A stretch of DNA of 64,000 nt, taken from NCBI RefSeq assembly GCF_023015625.1, contig NZ_JALKAH010000006.1, positions 1-64,000 of the forward strand. Direction: 5' to 3'. Within the stretch, counting starts at the first letter, position 1, and each line of letters starts with the position of its first letter. Of this stretch, positions 35,615 to 43,498 are shown one piece after another. The DNA comes from Yoonia sp. F2084L. GTDB lineage: Bacteria; Pseudomonadota; Alphaproteobacteria; Rhodobacterales; Rhodobacteraceae. The position numbers were made by a program, and so were the translations under genes. The notes below the pieces were generated by a model, which was not told where the DNA came from, searched no databases, and was given only the letters and a program-made list of their open reading frames with translations.

Positions 35615-35751
35615 GGTGTGCTCTTGTTTTTTCCTGCTACCTGCTGAATAACGGGAAATGAGGAAAACTGCAAAACGCTATTTTGGAAATTCCTGTTTTT
35701 CGGCAAAGTCCGGGCTTTTAAGGCCGAAACGACATAATCTGCGCTGTATTT

Positions 35752-35812
35752 GGTGACATAAAAATACGATACCACGCGATATGGTGACATGAAGTGCCAA
35801 ATAAGGTGACAT
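35752..35812. repeat. Three GGTGACAT direct repeats, candidate iterons of the DnaA-like origin
   Basis: GGTGACAT occurs at 35752-35759, 35783-35790 and 35805-35812, all in the same orientation, 31 and 22 bases apart. They lie in the AT-rich gap (35615-35985) between parA and the initiator gene. A near-consensus DnaA box (TTATTCATA, 35842-35850, one mismatch) follows. The gap has no gene. Whether the repeats bind the initiator or ParA is unknown. Confidence 0.55.
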
Positions 35813-35985
35813 AGGGCGTGTCCCCCTTAACCATATAAACCTTATTCATAATCTTTAGACTGATTTGGTTACTTTTCTCGTTCTTACCCGCTTGTTGACA
35901 GAAAACGGGAATTCGTGTCTTGATCGAGCCTAAGCAGAATCGGCGATAACAGCCGGCGCTTGAGGCAAGACAGTGAGACGTCAAC

Positions 35986-36690
35986 ATGGATGCAAAGCGG
36001 TTGACTGGCGTCAAAGCCAGTTCCTTGAAATACGACCTATTGACGGCTTTGACTGTCGCAGGGCTGCATCTTGATGCACGTCACCAGATTTCAACCGCAC
36101 GGCTGACCTTATTGATTACCGCGCGCTACAATTGGCGCTTGGATGAATTTTGCGTCGGGCAACGCGATCTGGCCCGGATGTGGAATGTCACTGAACGGAC
36201 CGTCAAACGCGAGATCAAGTATTGGTTGGAGAAGCGGATTGTCATCTGCAAACGGCAGGGGGTGCGCGGCAAGGTAGGGGCCTACCGTCTGAACTATGCC
36301 GAGATTTACCGGCTATCCGCGCCGTACTGGCAAAGCGTCGGGCCAGATTTTCAGGAACGGATGACCGAGACCCATCCGGTGAAAGAGGCCAAAGTCGTTG
36401 CCGTTGATTTTCGCAACAAGGGGACCACACCACAGGATCCTGTTGCGCAAAAGGACACGACCACATGGCGTGCAGCGTGCCAGCGGATGAAAGATCTGCA
36501 CCCGGAACACTATCGCAATTGGATTGCCTTGCTGTCCTTTGGGTCCGATGATCAAGAGACACTTGCGCTGACGGCGCATAACACCTTTGTCGCCCATTAC
36601 ATCCAGACCCACCTGATGCCGATCCTGCATGAAGCGGTTGAGGCGACATTGGGACCGCGCCGTCGTATCCGTATCACTGTGCTGACGTGA
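35986..36690 (+). CDS. DnaA-like plasmid replication initiator
   Basis: The 234-residue protein has an N-terminal winged-helix-like domain (residues 60-110, FCVGQRDLARMWNVTERTVKREIKYWLEKRIVICKR). Its C-terminal segment (about 158-234) closely follows DnaA domain I (TWRAACQRMK..., RNWIALLSF, LALTAHNTFVAHYIQTHLMPIL). It has no AAA+ Walker motifs and no DnaA domain IV. This is the DnaA-like replicase type known from roseobacter plasmids. It is likely to bind the upstream repeats and recruit helicase through the domain I-like part. parAB is divergent. Confidence 0.82.
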   Translation: MDAKRLTGVKASSLKYDLLTALTVAGLHLDARHQISTARLTLLITARYNWRLDEFCVGQRDLARMWNVTERTVKREIKYWLEKRIVICKRQGVRGKVGAYRLNYAEIYRLSAPYWQSVGPDFQERMTETHPVKEAKVVAVDFRNKGTTPQDPVAQKDTTTWRAACQRMKDLHPEHYRNWIALLSFGSDDQETLALTAHNTFVAHYIQTHLMPILHEAVEATLGPRRRIRITVLT

Positions 36691-36765
36691 CGGGCGCAGG
36701 ACAACTGCCCGGTTTGCGGAAATGCAGTGTAGCACGTTCCCGAATTCGCCCTTACGCTTCTTGAT

Positions 36766-37392
36766 ATGGTCGATCTTGAAACACTGTTGCTGTTTATCCC
36801 CATTGCGCTTGCTCTCAATCTGACGCCGGGCGCGGATATGCTGTTCTGTCTGGGCCAAGGTACGAAGTCGGGCCCCAAAGCGGGAAGCGCCGCTGCATTG
36901 GGCATAGCGACTGGTTCGTTTATTCATGCGTTTGTGGGCGGTATGGGACTTGCGGCCATCATTGCAGCGAACCCGGTAGCGTTTGAGGTCATCCGTTGGG
37001 CCGGTGTCGGCTATCTCCTTTTTCTGGCGCTCAAAGCTTTTACGTCCCCGATTGACGCTTTGAAGCCAGAGGTGCTTGGGGCGTCCCGAAGTTGGCAAGC
37101 ATGGAAAGATGGCGTTCTCGTCTGCCTTCTTAACCCCAAAGTTGCGATTTTCATGCTCGCCCTCGTGCCGCAATTTGTCGATCCGGACAAAGGGTCCGTC
37201 CTTCTTCAGTTTCTTATTTTCGGCACGATCCTGAATGTCGGTGGAACGGTTATCAACGCATTGATCGGTATCTTCGCGGGCGGCATCGGGCGCTTTTTGG
37301 CCCGCAACGCAAAGGCTGCAAGCTGCCTGCAATATCTGACAGGGCTGGTTTTTGTGGGGCTGGCGGCCAAGCTGGCGTTTGACCGGCGTTGA
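36766..37392 (+). CDS. LysE/RhtB-family amino-acid exporter
   Basis: The 208-residue protein has about six hydrophobic segments and the family signature near the N-terminus (IALALNLTPGADMLFCLGQGTKSGPKAGSAAALGIATG). These inner-membrane exporters remove amino acids such as threonine, homoserine or lysine. It begins 76 bases after the initiator gene and converges on the DUF523 gene with a 29-base gap. The substrate cannot be told from sequence. Confidence 0.87.
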   Translation: MVDLETLLLFIPIALALNLTPGADMLFCLGQGTKSGPKAGSAAALGIATGSFIHAFVGGMGLAAIIAANPVAFEVIRWAGVGYLLFLALKAFTSPIDALKPEVLGASRSWQAWKDGVLVCLLNPKVAIFMLALVPQFVDPDKGSVLLQFLIFGTILNVGGTVINALIGIFAGGIGRFLARNAKAASCLQYLTGLVFVGLAAKLAFDRR

Positions 37393-37421
37393 TTGATTGG
37401 CGCTGGCAGTAATCACAAAAG

Positions 37422-37946
37422 CTATGAAGTTGCGGACCTGCGTCGCAGTTCAGCGTCCAAAGCTGCGATCTGCGTTTCAGCCCAGACAGTGATACCGGCA
37501 TCGCGCAAGGCGGCTGTTGTCGATCCCATGCCAGGCTTTTTGATGCCCGAGAATGTGCCGTCATAGATAAAGGTTGATCCGCATGACGGCGACCCATCTG
37601 TCAGCACGGCGTGGTCGCAATTGTTCCGCTTTGCCAAAGCAACTGTATCCCGTGCCGCTTGCACATAAAGGTCAGACACGTCGCGCCCGCTGTCTTCCAC
37701 GACGACCGCCTGTCTGCTGAGTACATCCGCACCTTGACGATCTGAAGCGCCGCCACCGGGCGTTGCGCGTATCTCGGCCGCAGGACGCGGTGTCGGAAAA
37801 CCTATCGCAACCTCAGGGCAGACCGGCACAAGACGCCCCTCTTGCTGCCACCGTTCCAGTATTTCCGCCGCGCCCGACTTTTTGTCAGTCCCATTATAGC
37901 GCACGGGGCGACCGATGAGGCAGGCAGACACAAGAATACGATCCAT
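37422..37946 (-). CDS. DUF523 family protein
   Basis: The 174-residue protein has the DUF523 hallmarks: SACLIGRPVRYNG at residues 7-19, a cysteine in VCPEVAIGFPTPRPAAEI, and DGSPSCGSTFIYDGTFSG. The three conserved cysteines suggest iron-sulphur or metal binding. The biochemical role of the family is not settled. Length is normal. It is divergent to the hypothetical gene at 38109. Confidence 0.85.
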   Translation of the reverse strand: MDRILVSACLIGRPVRYNGTDKKSGAAEILERWQQEGRLVPVCPEVAIGFPTPRPAAEIRATPGGGASDRQGADVLSRQAVVVEDSGRDVSDLYVQAARDTVALAKRNNCDHAVLTDGSPSCGSTFIYDGTFSGIKKPGMGSTTAALRDAGITVWAETQIAALDAELRRRSATS

Positions 37947-38108
37947 TGGAATACGCTATCGGCTTTCGTCCGGACCGCCAAGCCGAAGATGGTTTTGGAT
38001 GGGTGAGACACAACGCCCCTTTCGCCTTTTCTTAATTCCTTATAAATATAGTCAGGAACTAGAAGCACCGGTTGATTCCAACCAGCAACACGAAAGCCCG
38101 ATACGCCG

Positions 38109-38537
38109 ATGTTATCCGTCATACAGCAATTTGAACCAGCGTCGGCCCCACGGCCTGCACCGTTCTTGCCGGGCGAGTGGCGCGGTGTGTTGAATGCCCT
38201 GCGCCTTGTTGCGCTGGACTGCCGGGTTGCGGCCCATACAGATCTGTTTGAGGCCTGCGCACTGATTTCCAGCACGCAGGACACCGCCCGCGATGCCTTT
38301 GCCCAAGCCTTGTTCAAATGCCTGCGCGAAGCGGTCCGTGGCAAGCCTGTGTTCTTCCAGCCCGGCACGGTTGAATTGTCCTTTGATGAGGCGTGGTTGA
38401 TCCGCGCCTTGATGGCCGCCAAACAGGGCGATGGTGACAGCCTGGCCTTTCTGATCCGCTCGCGGGTGGCGAAAATTCACCAACGCAACATCGCGTTTCT
38501 GATCAATGGCATTGCCCGTCAGTTTGCCCCAGATTAG
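38109..38537 (+). CDS. Hypothetical protein
   Basis: The 142-residue protein is mainly alpha-helical and soluble, with no signal peptide or membrane segment (WRGVLNALRLVALDCRV, DAFAQALFKCLREAV, DEAWLIRALMAAKQGD). I recognise no domain. Its stop codon lies within the Irr-type box that precedes dps, 109 bases before the dps start, so it ends immediately upstream of an iron-controlled promoter. Confidence 0.6.
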   Translation: MLSVIQQFEPASAPRPAPFLPGEWRGVLNALRLVALDCRVAAHTDLFEACALISSTQDTARDAFAQALFKCLREAVRGKPVFFQPGTVELSFDEAWLIRALMAAKQGDGDSLAFLIRSRVAKIHQRNIAFLINGIARQFAPD

Positions 38538-38548
38538 AATAGTTCTAA
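38534..38548. promoter_or_regulatory. Irr-type iron-control element upstream of dps
   Basis: TTAGAA-TAG-TTCTAA is a perfect 15-base inverted repeat that fits the ICE motif of the iron regulator Irr (TTTAGAA-N3-TTCTAAA) with one outer mismatch. It is 97 bases before the dps ATG. Irr represses iron-storage genes when iron is scarce in alphaproteobacteria, which suits dps. Confidence 0.6.
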
Positions 38549-38645
38549 AAAGGACTTGCCCGGCGCTGAAGCTGGTTTATGTATGGTCCCAAGCGAGCCA
38601 GCCAGACGCCAGCCAGCTAATCCAACCAGAATTCGGAGAGCCGCT

Positions 38646-39116
38646 ATGACACAGACAGCCATCACGCTGAGCACAGACGCCAAATCACAAATCGCCGAAG
38701 CATTGAATCAGTCAGTGGCCGAAACCGCTGTCACGACAATGCTGGCCCAGAACTTTCACTGGAACGTCAAAGGCATGGCCTTTGCCCCGCTGCACGAGCT
38801 GTTCCAGCAGATTTACGAAGACCACTTTATCGCTCAGGATGATCTGGCCGAGCGTATCCGCGCGATTGACGCCCATGCCGAAGGGATGCTTGCCGGTATG
38901 CTCAAGCGGTCCAAGGTTGGTGAACATGACGGCCATGCGACCGATAAAGAGATGATCAAGATGATGCTGGACGCGCAGGAAACGCTTGCAGCCACGCTTG
39001 CCGGTTGTGGCGCACTGGCAGCCAAACATGGCGACACGCTGACCGAAGACCTGTGCATCGCGCGCGGTCAGACGCATGAGAAATTCGCGTGGTTCCTGCG
39101 GTCGCATCTGGGGTAA
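38646..39116 (+). CDS. dps: Dps ferritin-like DNA-protection protein
   Basis: The 156-residue protein is a Dps with all inter-subunit ferroxidase ligands in the family spacing: His38, His50, Asp65 and Glu69 (HWNVKG, LHELF, QDDLAER). It oxidises ferrous iron with hydrogen peroxide, stores it in a 12-mer, and protects DNA. The ATG at 38646 follows a GGAGAG; the open frame upstream to 38556 is non-coding. An Irr-type box upstream suggests iron control, and a strong terminator follows 25 bases downstream. Confidence 0.93.
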   Translation: MTQTAITLSTDAKSQIAEALNQSVAETAVTTMLAQNFHWNVKGMAFAPLHELFQQIYEDHFIAQDDLAERIRAIDAHAEGMLAGMLKRSKVGEHDGHATDKEMIKMMLDAQETLAATLAGCGALAAKHGDTLTEDLCIARGQTHEKFAWFLRSHLG

Positions 39117-39140
39117 TCCAAGCGACGTATTTTTGATGTG

Positions 39141-39170
39141 AAAGCGGCCCTGTCATGGGGTCGCTTTTTT
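39141..39170 (+). terminator. Intrinsic terminator of dps
   Basis: AAGCGGCCCT and GGGGTCGCTT pair around a five-base loop and are followed by six T residues. It sits directly at the end of the convergent patatin gene (stop at 39171), so it may serve both strands. Confidence 0.85.
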
Positions 39171-40007
39171 CTATGCTTGGCTTTTGACCTCAAAAACCCT
39201 GGACACCGCTGCTTTCACCTCATCCTTGAGCGATGCGGTATGGTCCAGAATCTCACGCGCCTTGAAAAAGTCGAGCGACCAGATCGCGTCCACCGGGGGG
39301 CGCAGCAATATGGTGTCAGGATAGCGCGAGGCCGCGTTGCGGATGATGGACCGCTGCATCATCTGGCTGGCTGCATAGGTGACATCCATCTTGCTGGGGC
39401 GCTTTGAAGGATCGCCGCTGGAACCGCCTGAGACATCAATCGCAATAACCCGGTCTGCCCGGTCTTGCAGGATGTCGATAGGGCAAGGGTCTGTTGCGTT
39501 GCCGTCGATGTAGAACCGTCCGTCCCTTTCAACCGGCAAGAACACCGCCGGAATCGCTGAGGATGCCGCCATCGCAAACCGCAGATCGCCGCTGTCGAAA
39601 ACCGTCCGGCATTGGCCGTAGAAATCTGTTGCTGCAATTTGCAGCGGGATTTGCAAGTCATCGAAACTATGGGGGACTTCGTCAGGCAGTATTGCTGTCA
39701 GAACCCGTTCAAGGTTGAGTTCTCCAATCCGCGGGCCACCTTCTTTGAAGAATGTGCTCAGACTGTTGGGACCGGCGCGGAAAATATCGCGCAATGTGCC
39801 TAAAGGATCGCGCAATGTGCTTTCGACGTGGTCGGTCATTTCATCTGCGGACATGCCCGCGCAATAGGCCGCCCCGATAATGGACCCGATGGATGTGCCT
39901 GCAACAGCCACGGGTTTCACGCCCAGTTCGTCAAACGCCTTGATAACGTGAATATGTGCAAGACCCCGCGCCCCGCCAGCGCCAAGGGCGAGTGCTATAT
40001 CAGTCAT
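39171..40007 (-). CDS. Patatin-like phospholipase
   Basis: The 278-residue protein has the oxyanion-hole stretch GAGGARG (residues 10-16), the nucleophile elbow GTSIG (Ser39) and the aspartate motif [11 protein letters not shown], forming the Ser-Asp dyad of patatin-like lipases. No signal peptide is seen, so it is cytosolic or peripheral at the membrane and may hydrolyse phospholipids or acyl esters. The ATG at 40007 places the lipase motif at the usual distance; the frame to 40046 is a weaker choice. It converges on dps. Confidence 0.88.
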   Translation of the reverse strand: MTDIALALGAGGARGLAHIHVIKAFDELGVKPVAVAGTSIGSIIGAAYCAGMSADEMTDHVESTLRDPLGTLRDIFRAGPNSLSTFFKEGGPRIGELNLERVLTAILPDEVPHSFDDLQIPLQIAATDFYGQCRTVFDSGDLRFAMAASSAIPAVFLPVERDGRFYIDGNATDPCPIDILQDRADRVIAIDVSGGSSGDPSKRPSKMDVTYAASQMMQRSIIRNAASRYPDTILLRPPVDAIWSLDFFKAREILDHTASLKDEVKAAVSRVFEVKSQA

Positions 40008-40079
40008 GGCGCGCTCCGTTTTTTGTCCGCAGATTGCGCTGACCATAGGGCTGTGATGGGTGGATAGAAACCGGTACGT

Positions 40080-40331
40080 CTAGCTGCCGTGATCAAACGG
40101 CACTTTCACGCCCTTCTTCTTGCATTTCCTGGCATAGGCCATTTGCCAACCGCCGTATTTGCCCAAGTGTGCCTGTTGCGCCATCAGCATGTCGACGAAC
40201 GCCGCCCTGTGGCTGTCTTTCTTGAGCGATTTGAACATCGACTTTTGCGTCTTGGTCATTGAGCAGCCGATACAGTGACCGTGTCGTTTGTATTTGCACA
40301 CATCAATGCAGGGGCTGGGTGTTTTTGGCAT
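40080..40331 (-). CDS. DUF1289 small cysteine-motif protein
   Basis: The 83-residue protein begins MPKTPSPCIDVCKYKRHGHCIGC, matching the four-cysteine DUF1289 pattern (CxxxCx7CxGC), probably an iron-sulphur or zinc site. It then has a basic C-terminus (ARKCKKKGVKVPF). Residues after the motif are longer than in many members. The ATG at 40331 is chosen over 40379 because homologues start at the cysteine motif. Confidence 0.78.
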   Translation of the reverse strand: MPKTPSPCIDVCKYKRHGHCIGCSMTKTQKSMFKSLKKDSHRAAFVDMLMAQQAHLGKYGGWQMAYARKCKKKGVKVPFDHGS

Positions 40332-40421
40332 GCATGCTCCGGTATGAAAGGCGGTCTTTTGGGTGGCCGCCTTGGTCATTTAGGAAGGGCAGAGGCCGAA
40401 TGGAAGGTGTCACGCCTGTTG

Positions 40422-40904
40422 TCAGTGGAGTGTTGTTTGACGCTGTGGGGGCATCTGGGCAATCGCACGGGGTGTGGCCAGGTTCATCTGTTTCAGCGCA
40501 AGACCAAAATCAGCCGCAAGGCTGGTGATGATGGGGGCGACGTCGGGCCGCACCAGAAGGATTGCGATCAGCATTGCGTCGTCGCGGTCACCCTCGGTGG
40601 CCGCGGCAATGAAATGGGCAAAACTGGCCTCATCTGCACCGACGCATTTGCAATGCAGGGCGTGCCGGCAAAGCGGGCGGCGCCCGTGCTGGACGCACAT
40701 GCCGCAAAGCTCGGCAAAAGCCTCAACCGCCTTGCGCCCGCGCCCGATACCCAGGGTAGCGATCAAATCATGGGCCATGCTGGCCTGCGTATCTGCGCTA
40801 TTGCACCACATGCGCAGGTAGACGATGGATGCAGCCGTGATCGCGTCATAATCCTGCAAATGGCCGACGGTGGCCCCGCCCCGATGATCTGGTGCAGGTG
40901 TCAT
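40422..40904 (-). CDS. Cysteine-containing protein of the hemP operon
   Basis: The 160-residue soluble protein has a cluster of cysteines, LCGMCVQHGRRPLCRHALHCKC (Cys67, 70, 79, 84, 86), that could bind a metal or haem-related cofactor. The rest is helical. I recognise no named family. Its start overlaps the hemP stop as ATGA, so it is translated with hemP and is likely to act in iron or haem handling. Confidence 0.65.
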   Translation of the reverse strand: MTPAPDHRGGATVGHLQDYDAITAASIVYLRMWCNSADTQASMAHDLIATLGIGRGRKAVEAFAELCGMCVQHGRRPLCRHALHCKCVGADEASFAHFIAAATEGDRDDAMLIAILLVRPDVAPIITSLAADFGLALKQMNLATPRAIAQMPPQRQTTLH

Positions 40905-41068
40905 TTGGTCAGGATCAGCTTACCGGCGCGAGTGATCCGCAAGACATAGACCTGATCATCAAGGATGATATTGGCCTGTTCGCCATGTGTGATCAGGTCG
41001 CGCGCGTCATATTTCGGCAGCTTCGGCGTGGACGCTTGACTGGTGGGAACAACAGATTGAAGGCCCAT
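40901..41068 (-). CDS. hemP: Hemin uptake protein HemP
   Basis: The 55-residue protein matches HemP: YDARDLITHGEQANIILDDQVYVLRITRAGKLILTK. HemP is linked to haem uptake and in some bacteria acts as a regulator of haem genes. The ATG at 41068 shares a base with the stop of the 54-codon gene upstream. The three-gene unit (small gene, hemP, Cys-rich gene) is divergent to an fbpA-type gene across a region with two iron-box palindromes. Confidence 0.88.
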   Translation of the reverse strand: MGLQSVVPTSQASTPKLPKYDARDLITHGEQANIILDDQVYVLRITRAGKLILTK

Positions 41069-41232
41069 CACTGCGTCCCTTCGCGGGCGGTACAACGGTC
41101 CAGCATCCATTCAAGCTGTAGGCCGCCGCGGGCGCTGTCTTGTTGCAGGGCTGTCAAAATCTCTTCCTTGGTGGGCACTTGCAACTGGTCATCGCGCACC
41201 GGCGTCTTGTTTTGGTCAAAGGTCTTTTGCAT
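41068..41232 (-). CDS. Small 54-residue gene upstream of hemP
   Basis: The ATG at 41232 opens a frame of 54 codons that starts MQKTFDQNKTPVRDDQ, continues with LQVPTKEEILTALQQDSARGG and ends ...WMLDRCTAREGTQ before a TGA that shares its A with the hemP ATG. A strong AAGGACT ribosome site lies about eight bases upstream. The composition is helical and charged, with one cysteine. I recognise no family. Tight coupling to hemP and the iron boxes suggests a small iron-regulated protein. Confidence 0.7.
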   Translation of the reverse strand: MQKTFDQNKTPVRDDQLQVPTKEEILTALQQDSARGGLQLEWMLDRCTAREGTQ

Positions 41233-41308
41233 CACGAAGAAGTCCTTTCATTTGCAGAAATGTCGGGCTTCCCCATTGGTGGACGGGGTGGCTGGAGCTT
41301 GAGTTTAA

Positions 41309-41329
41309 ACCTGAGTGATTTTATCAGGT
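41309..41329. promoter_or_regulatory. Iron-box palindrome 1 between hemP and fbpA-type genes
   Basis: ACCTGA, nine bases, TCAGGT form a perfect 6-base inverted repeat. It contains TGA-N9-TCA, the core of the RirA iron-responsive operator, and resembles the iron-Rhodo-box of Rhodobacterales. It lies 77 bases from the small gene and 97 from the fbpA-type start. Confidence 0.65.
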
Positions 41330-41336
41330 CTGTCAA

Positions 41337-41356
41337 TCCGACAATTTTTATCAGGA
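41337..41356. promoter_or_regulatory. Iron-box palindrome 2, one mismatch
   Basis: CCGA, nine bases, TCAGG repeats the core of box 1 with one base changed in the left TGA (CGA, 41339-41341; TCA, 41351-41353). The two boxes are about 27 bases apart centre to centre, which would suit cooperative iron repression of both divergent units. Confidence 0.5.
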
Positions 41357-41425
41357 TACTGGACAAGACGAATTTTGCCGTTAAACCTGTTCCTGACTAA
41401 AAGACTCACCAAAAGGGAAATGACT

Positions 41426-42451
41426 ATGAAACTGACAACGACTGCATTGCTTGTTTGCGCAACGACTGCCACTGCGATTGCCTCATCTGCGGTGGCCGAA
41501 GGTGAACTGAACCTCTATTCCTCGCGCCACTATGACACCGATGAGCGTCTTTATTCCGACTTCACCGACATGACCGGGATCACCATCAACCGCATTGAAG
41601 CCAACGCCGACGAGCTGATCGCGCGGATGCAGGCCGAAGGTGCAAACTCTCCTGCGGATATCCTGCTGACAGTTGATACATCCCGTCTGGAACGCGCCAA
41701 GGAAGCGGGTGTTCTGCAAGCCATCGAAAGCGATGTGCTTGAGACCCGTATCCCGTCCTATCTGCAAGATGCGGATAACCAGTGGTTCGGCTTTAGCCAA
41801 CGCGCGCGCATTGTCTTTTACGACAAGACAGATGTCGAAAACCCGCCGATGGATTACGTGTCCCTTGCTGATCCGGCCTATGAAGGCATGATCTGCCACC
41901 GGTCATCCACCAATGTCTATTCCCAGACATTGCTGTCCGCCATTATCGAAAACTTTGGCACAGAAGCCGCGACCGAATGGGCGCAGGGTTTTGTGAACAA
42001 CTTTGCCCGTGATCCGCAAGGCGGCGACACTGACCAGCTGCGCGGTCTGGTGTCCGGGGAATGCGATATTTCGATCTCGAACACCTATTACTTTGCCCGT
42101 GCGCTGCGCAAAGATGTCGATGGTCTGAACGCCGATGCGCTTGAGAATATCGGCTGGATCTTCCCTGCACAAAACGCCGAAGGCGCGCATATGAACCTGT
42201 CAGGTGGCGGCGTCGCCGCAAATGCGCCAAACCGCGAGAATGCGATCAAGTTCATGGAATACCTCGCCTCTGATCGGGCGCAGGATTACTTCAGCGCCGG
42301 TAACGACGAATACCCTGCCGTGCCGGGCGTTGGTTTGTCGCCATCCGTTGCTGCGATGGGTCTGTTCCGGCCTGATGCGGTGGACCTGAGTGCGGTTGCC
42401 AAGAATGTGCCGGAAGCGCAGGTCATCTTCAACCAGGTCGGCTGGGAATAG
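41426..42451 (+). CDS. Iron(III) ABC-transporter periplasmic binding protein
   Basis: The 341-residue protein has a Sec signal peptide (MKLTTTALLVCATTATAIASSAVA) and the FbpA/FutA layout. It starts the mature chain with GELNLYSSRHYDTDERLYSDF and carries the paired iron-binding tyrosines SNTYYFARAL (around residues 219-221). It delivers Fe3+ to an ABC permease. No permease or ATPase gene is adjacent, so it is an orphan binding protein here. The ATG at 41426 is preferred, with AAAAGGGA seven bases upstream. Two iron boxes precede it and a tetraloop terminator follows. Confidence 0.9.
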   Translation: MKLTTTALLVCATTATAIASSAVAEGELNLYSSRHYDTDERLYSDFTDMTGITINRIEANADELIARMQAEGANSPADILLTVDTSRLERAKEAGVLQAIESDVLETRIPSYLQDADNQWFGFSQRARIVFYDKTDVENPPMDYVSLADPAYEGMICHRSSTNVYSQTLLSAIIENFGTEAATEWAQGFVNNFARDPQGGDTDQLRGLVSGECDISISNTYYFARALRKDVDGLNADALENIGWIFPAQNAEGAHMNLSGGGVAANAPNRENAIKFMEYLASDRAQDYFSAGNDEYPAVPGVGLSPSVAAMGLFRPDAVDLSAVAKNVPEAQVIFNQVGWE

Positions 42452-42476
42452 ACCCCCGTTACTACAACCAGCCGAA

Positions 42477-42507
42477 GGGGGCGTTGCGAAAGCAGCGCCC
42501 CTTTTTT
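42477..42507 (+). terminator. Intrinsic terminator of the iron-binding protein gene
   Basis: Ten base pairs (GGGGCGTTGC and GCAGCGCCCC, one T-G pair) close a GAAA tetraloop and are followed by six T residues, an excellent factor-independent terminator. Confidence 0.92.
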
Positions 42508-42568
42508 GTAGTTCAGACCCGGCTGCCGGTAATTGACAACCGGCACGATCCCGTTACCTTCATCCATA

Positions 42569-42643
42569 CAACAGGGGCATCCGGCATCGGCCGGGTTGAG
42601 ACGTACCCTTTGAACCTGAACCGGCTCATACCGGCGGAGGAAG
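42569..42643 (+). ncRNA. TPP riboswitch (THI element)
   Basis: The sequence follows the thiamine pyrophosphate aptamer: CAGGGGC at 42572, the GGGTTGAGA junction at 42593-42601, ACCC at 42605, then GAACCTGAACCGG (the CTGA pyrimidine-binding part) and ATACCGGCGGAGGAA at the 3' end. It lies directly upstream of thiM. Binding of TPP should lower expression of the whole thiMED-tenA operon. Confidence 0.9.
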
Positions 42644-42709
42644 TTGTGTGTGGCCCCGCCGTTTTGGTGCGACTGCCCGACATCCCTGCCGAAACACAAA
42701 GGGATGCCA

Positions 42710-43498
42710 ATGAACGAACCATCACAGCATTTGAACGCCATGCGCGCCGCAGCACCTTTGGTGCAAAACATCACCAACTACGTGGCAATGAACGTCATGG
42801 CAAATGTCATGCTCGCCGCGGGCGCGTCACCCGCGATGGTGCATGCGCGCGGTGAAGCGGCTGAGTTTGCGGGCATAGCGTCAGCCCTGAGCATTAATAT
42901 CGGCACGTTGGATGACGAATGGGCCGATTGCATGGCGTTGGCGGCAAATGCGGCGGGTAGCAGCGGCACGCCTTGGGTGCTTGATCCGGTCGCGGTTGGG
43001 GCCACGGCGCTACGGCGCCATGTGGCGGCGCGGTTGCTGGGTTTGGGGCCAACGGTGATCCGGGGCAATGCGTCGGAAATCCTCGCACTTGCGGGGGTCG
43101 CCGCCCATGGGCGCGGTGTTGATGCCACTGATCCTGTTGCGGCGGCCGAGGCTGCGGCGCGTGATCTGGCGGCGCAGTCGGGTGCTGTTGTCGCGGTAAC
43201 CGGTGCGGTGGATTTTGTCACCGATGGGAGCCGGGCCGTGCGGATTGCCAATGGTGATCCGATCATGCCGCTTGTGACCGCTTTGGGGTGTTCTTTGACC
43301 GGGATCGTGGCCGCTTTTGCTGCTGTTGCACCCCCCTTTGACGCGACCGTCGCGGCACTGGCCTATTACGGTGCGGCAGGCGAGGTTGCGGCGCATGACG
43401 CAAAAGGTCCAGGCAGTTTTCAGGTGGCATTCCTTGATGCGCTGCACGCGATGACCGGCGCCAAGCTGGACGCCATGGCACGGATCACCGCCGCATGA
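42710..43498 (+). CDS. thiM: Hydroxyethylthiazole kinase
   Basis: The 262-residue enzyme phosphorylates 5-(2-hydroxyethyl)-4-methylthiazole in thiamine salvage. Family motifs are present: LVQNITNYVAMNVMANVMLAAGASPAM, ALSINIGTLD, PWVLDPVAVGAT, VIRGNASEILAL and the GCSLTGIVAAFAAV active-site cysteine region. The ATG at 42710 has AAAGGG six bases upstream. It is the first gene of the operon behind the TPP riboswitch, and its stop overlaps thiE as ATGA. Confidence 0.94.
   Translation: MNEPSQHLNAMRAAAPLVQNITNYVAMNVMANVMLAAGASPAMVHARGEAAEFAGIASALSINIGTLDDEWADCMALAANAAGSSGTPWVLDPVAVGATALRRHVAARLLGLGPTVIRGNASEILALAGVAAHGRGVDATDPVAAAEAAARDLAAQSGAVVAVTGAVDFVTDGSRAVRIANGDPIMPLVTALGCSLTGIVAAFAAVAPPFDATVAALAYYGAAGEVAAHDAKGPGSFQVAFLDALHAMTGAKLDAMARITAA

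Noticed and set aside
36313..37416. 367-residue minus-strand open frame
   Set aside because: It lies opposite the clear LysE exporter gene and the end of the initiator gene, has a composition rich in Arg, Gln and His typical of antisense frames, and shows no domain.
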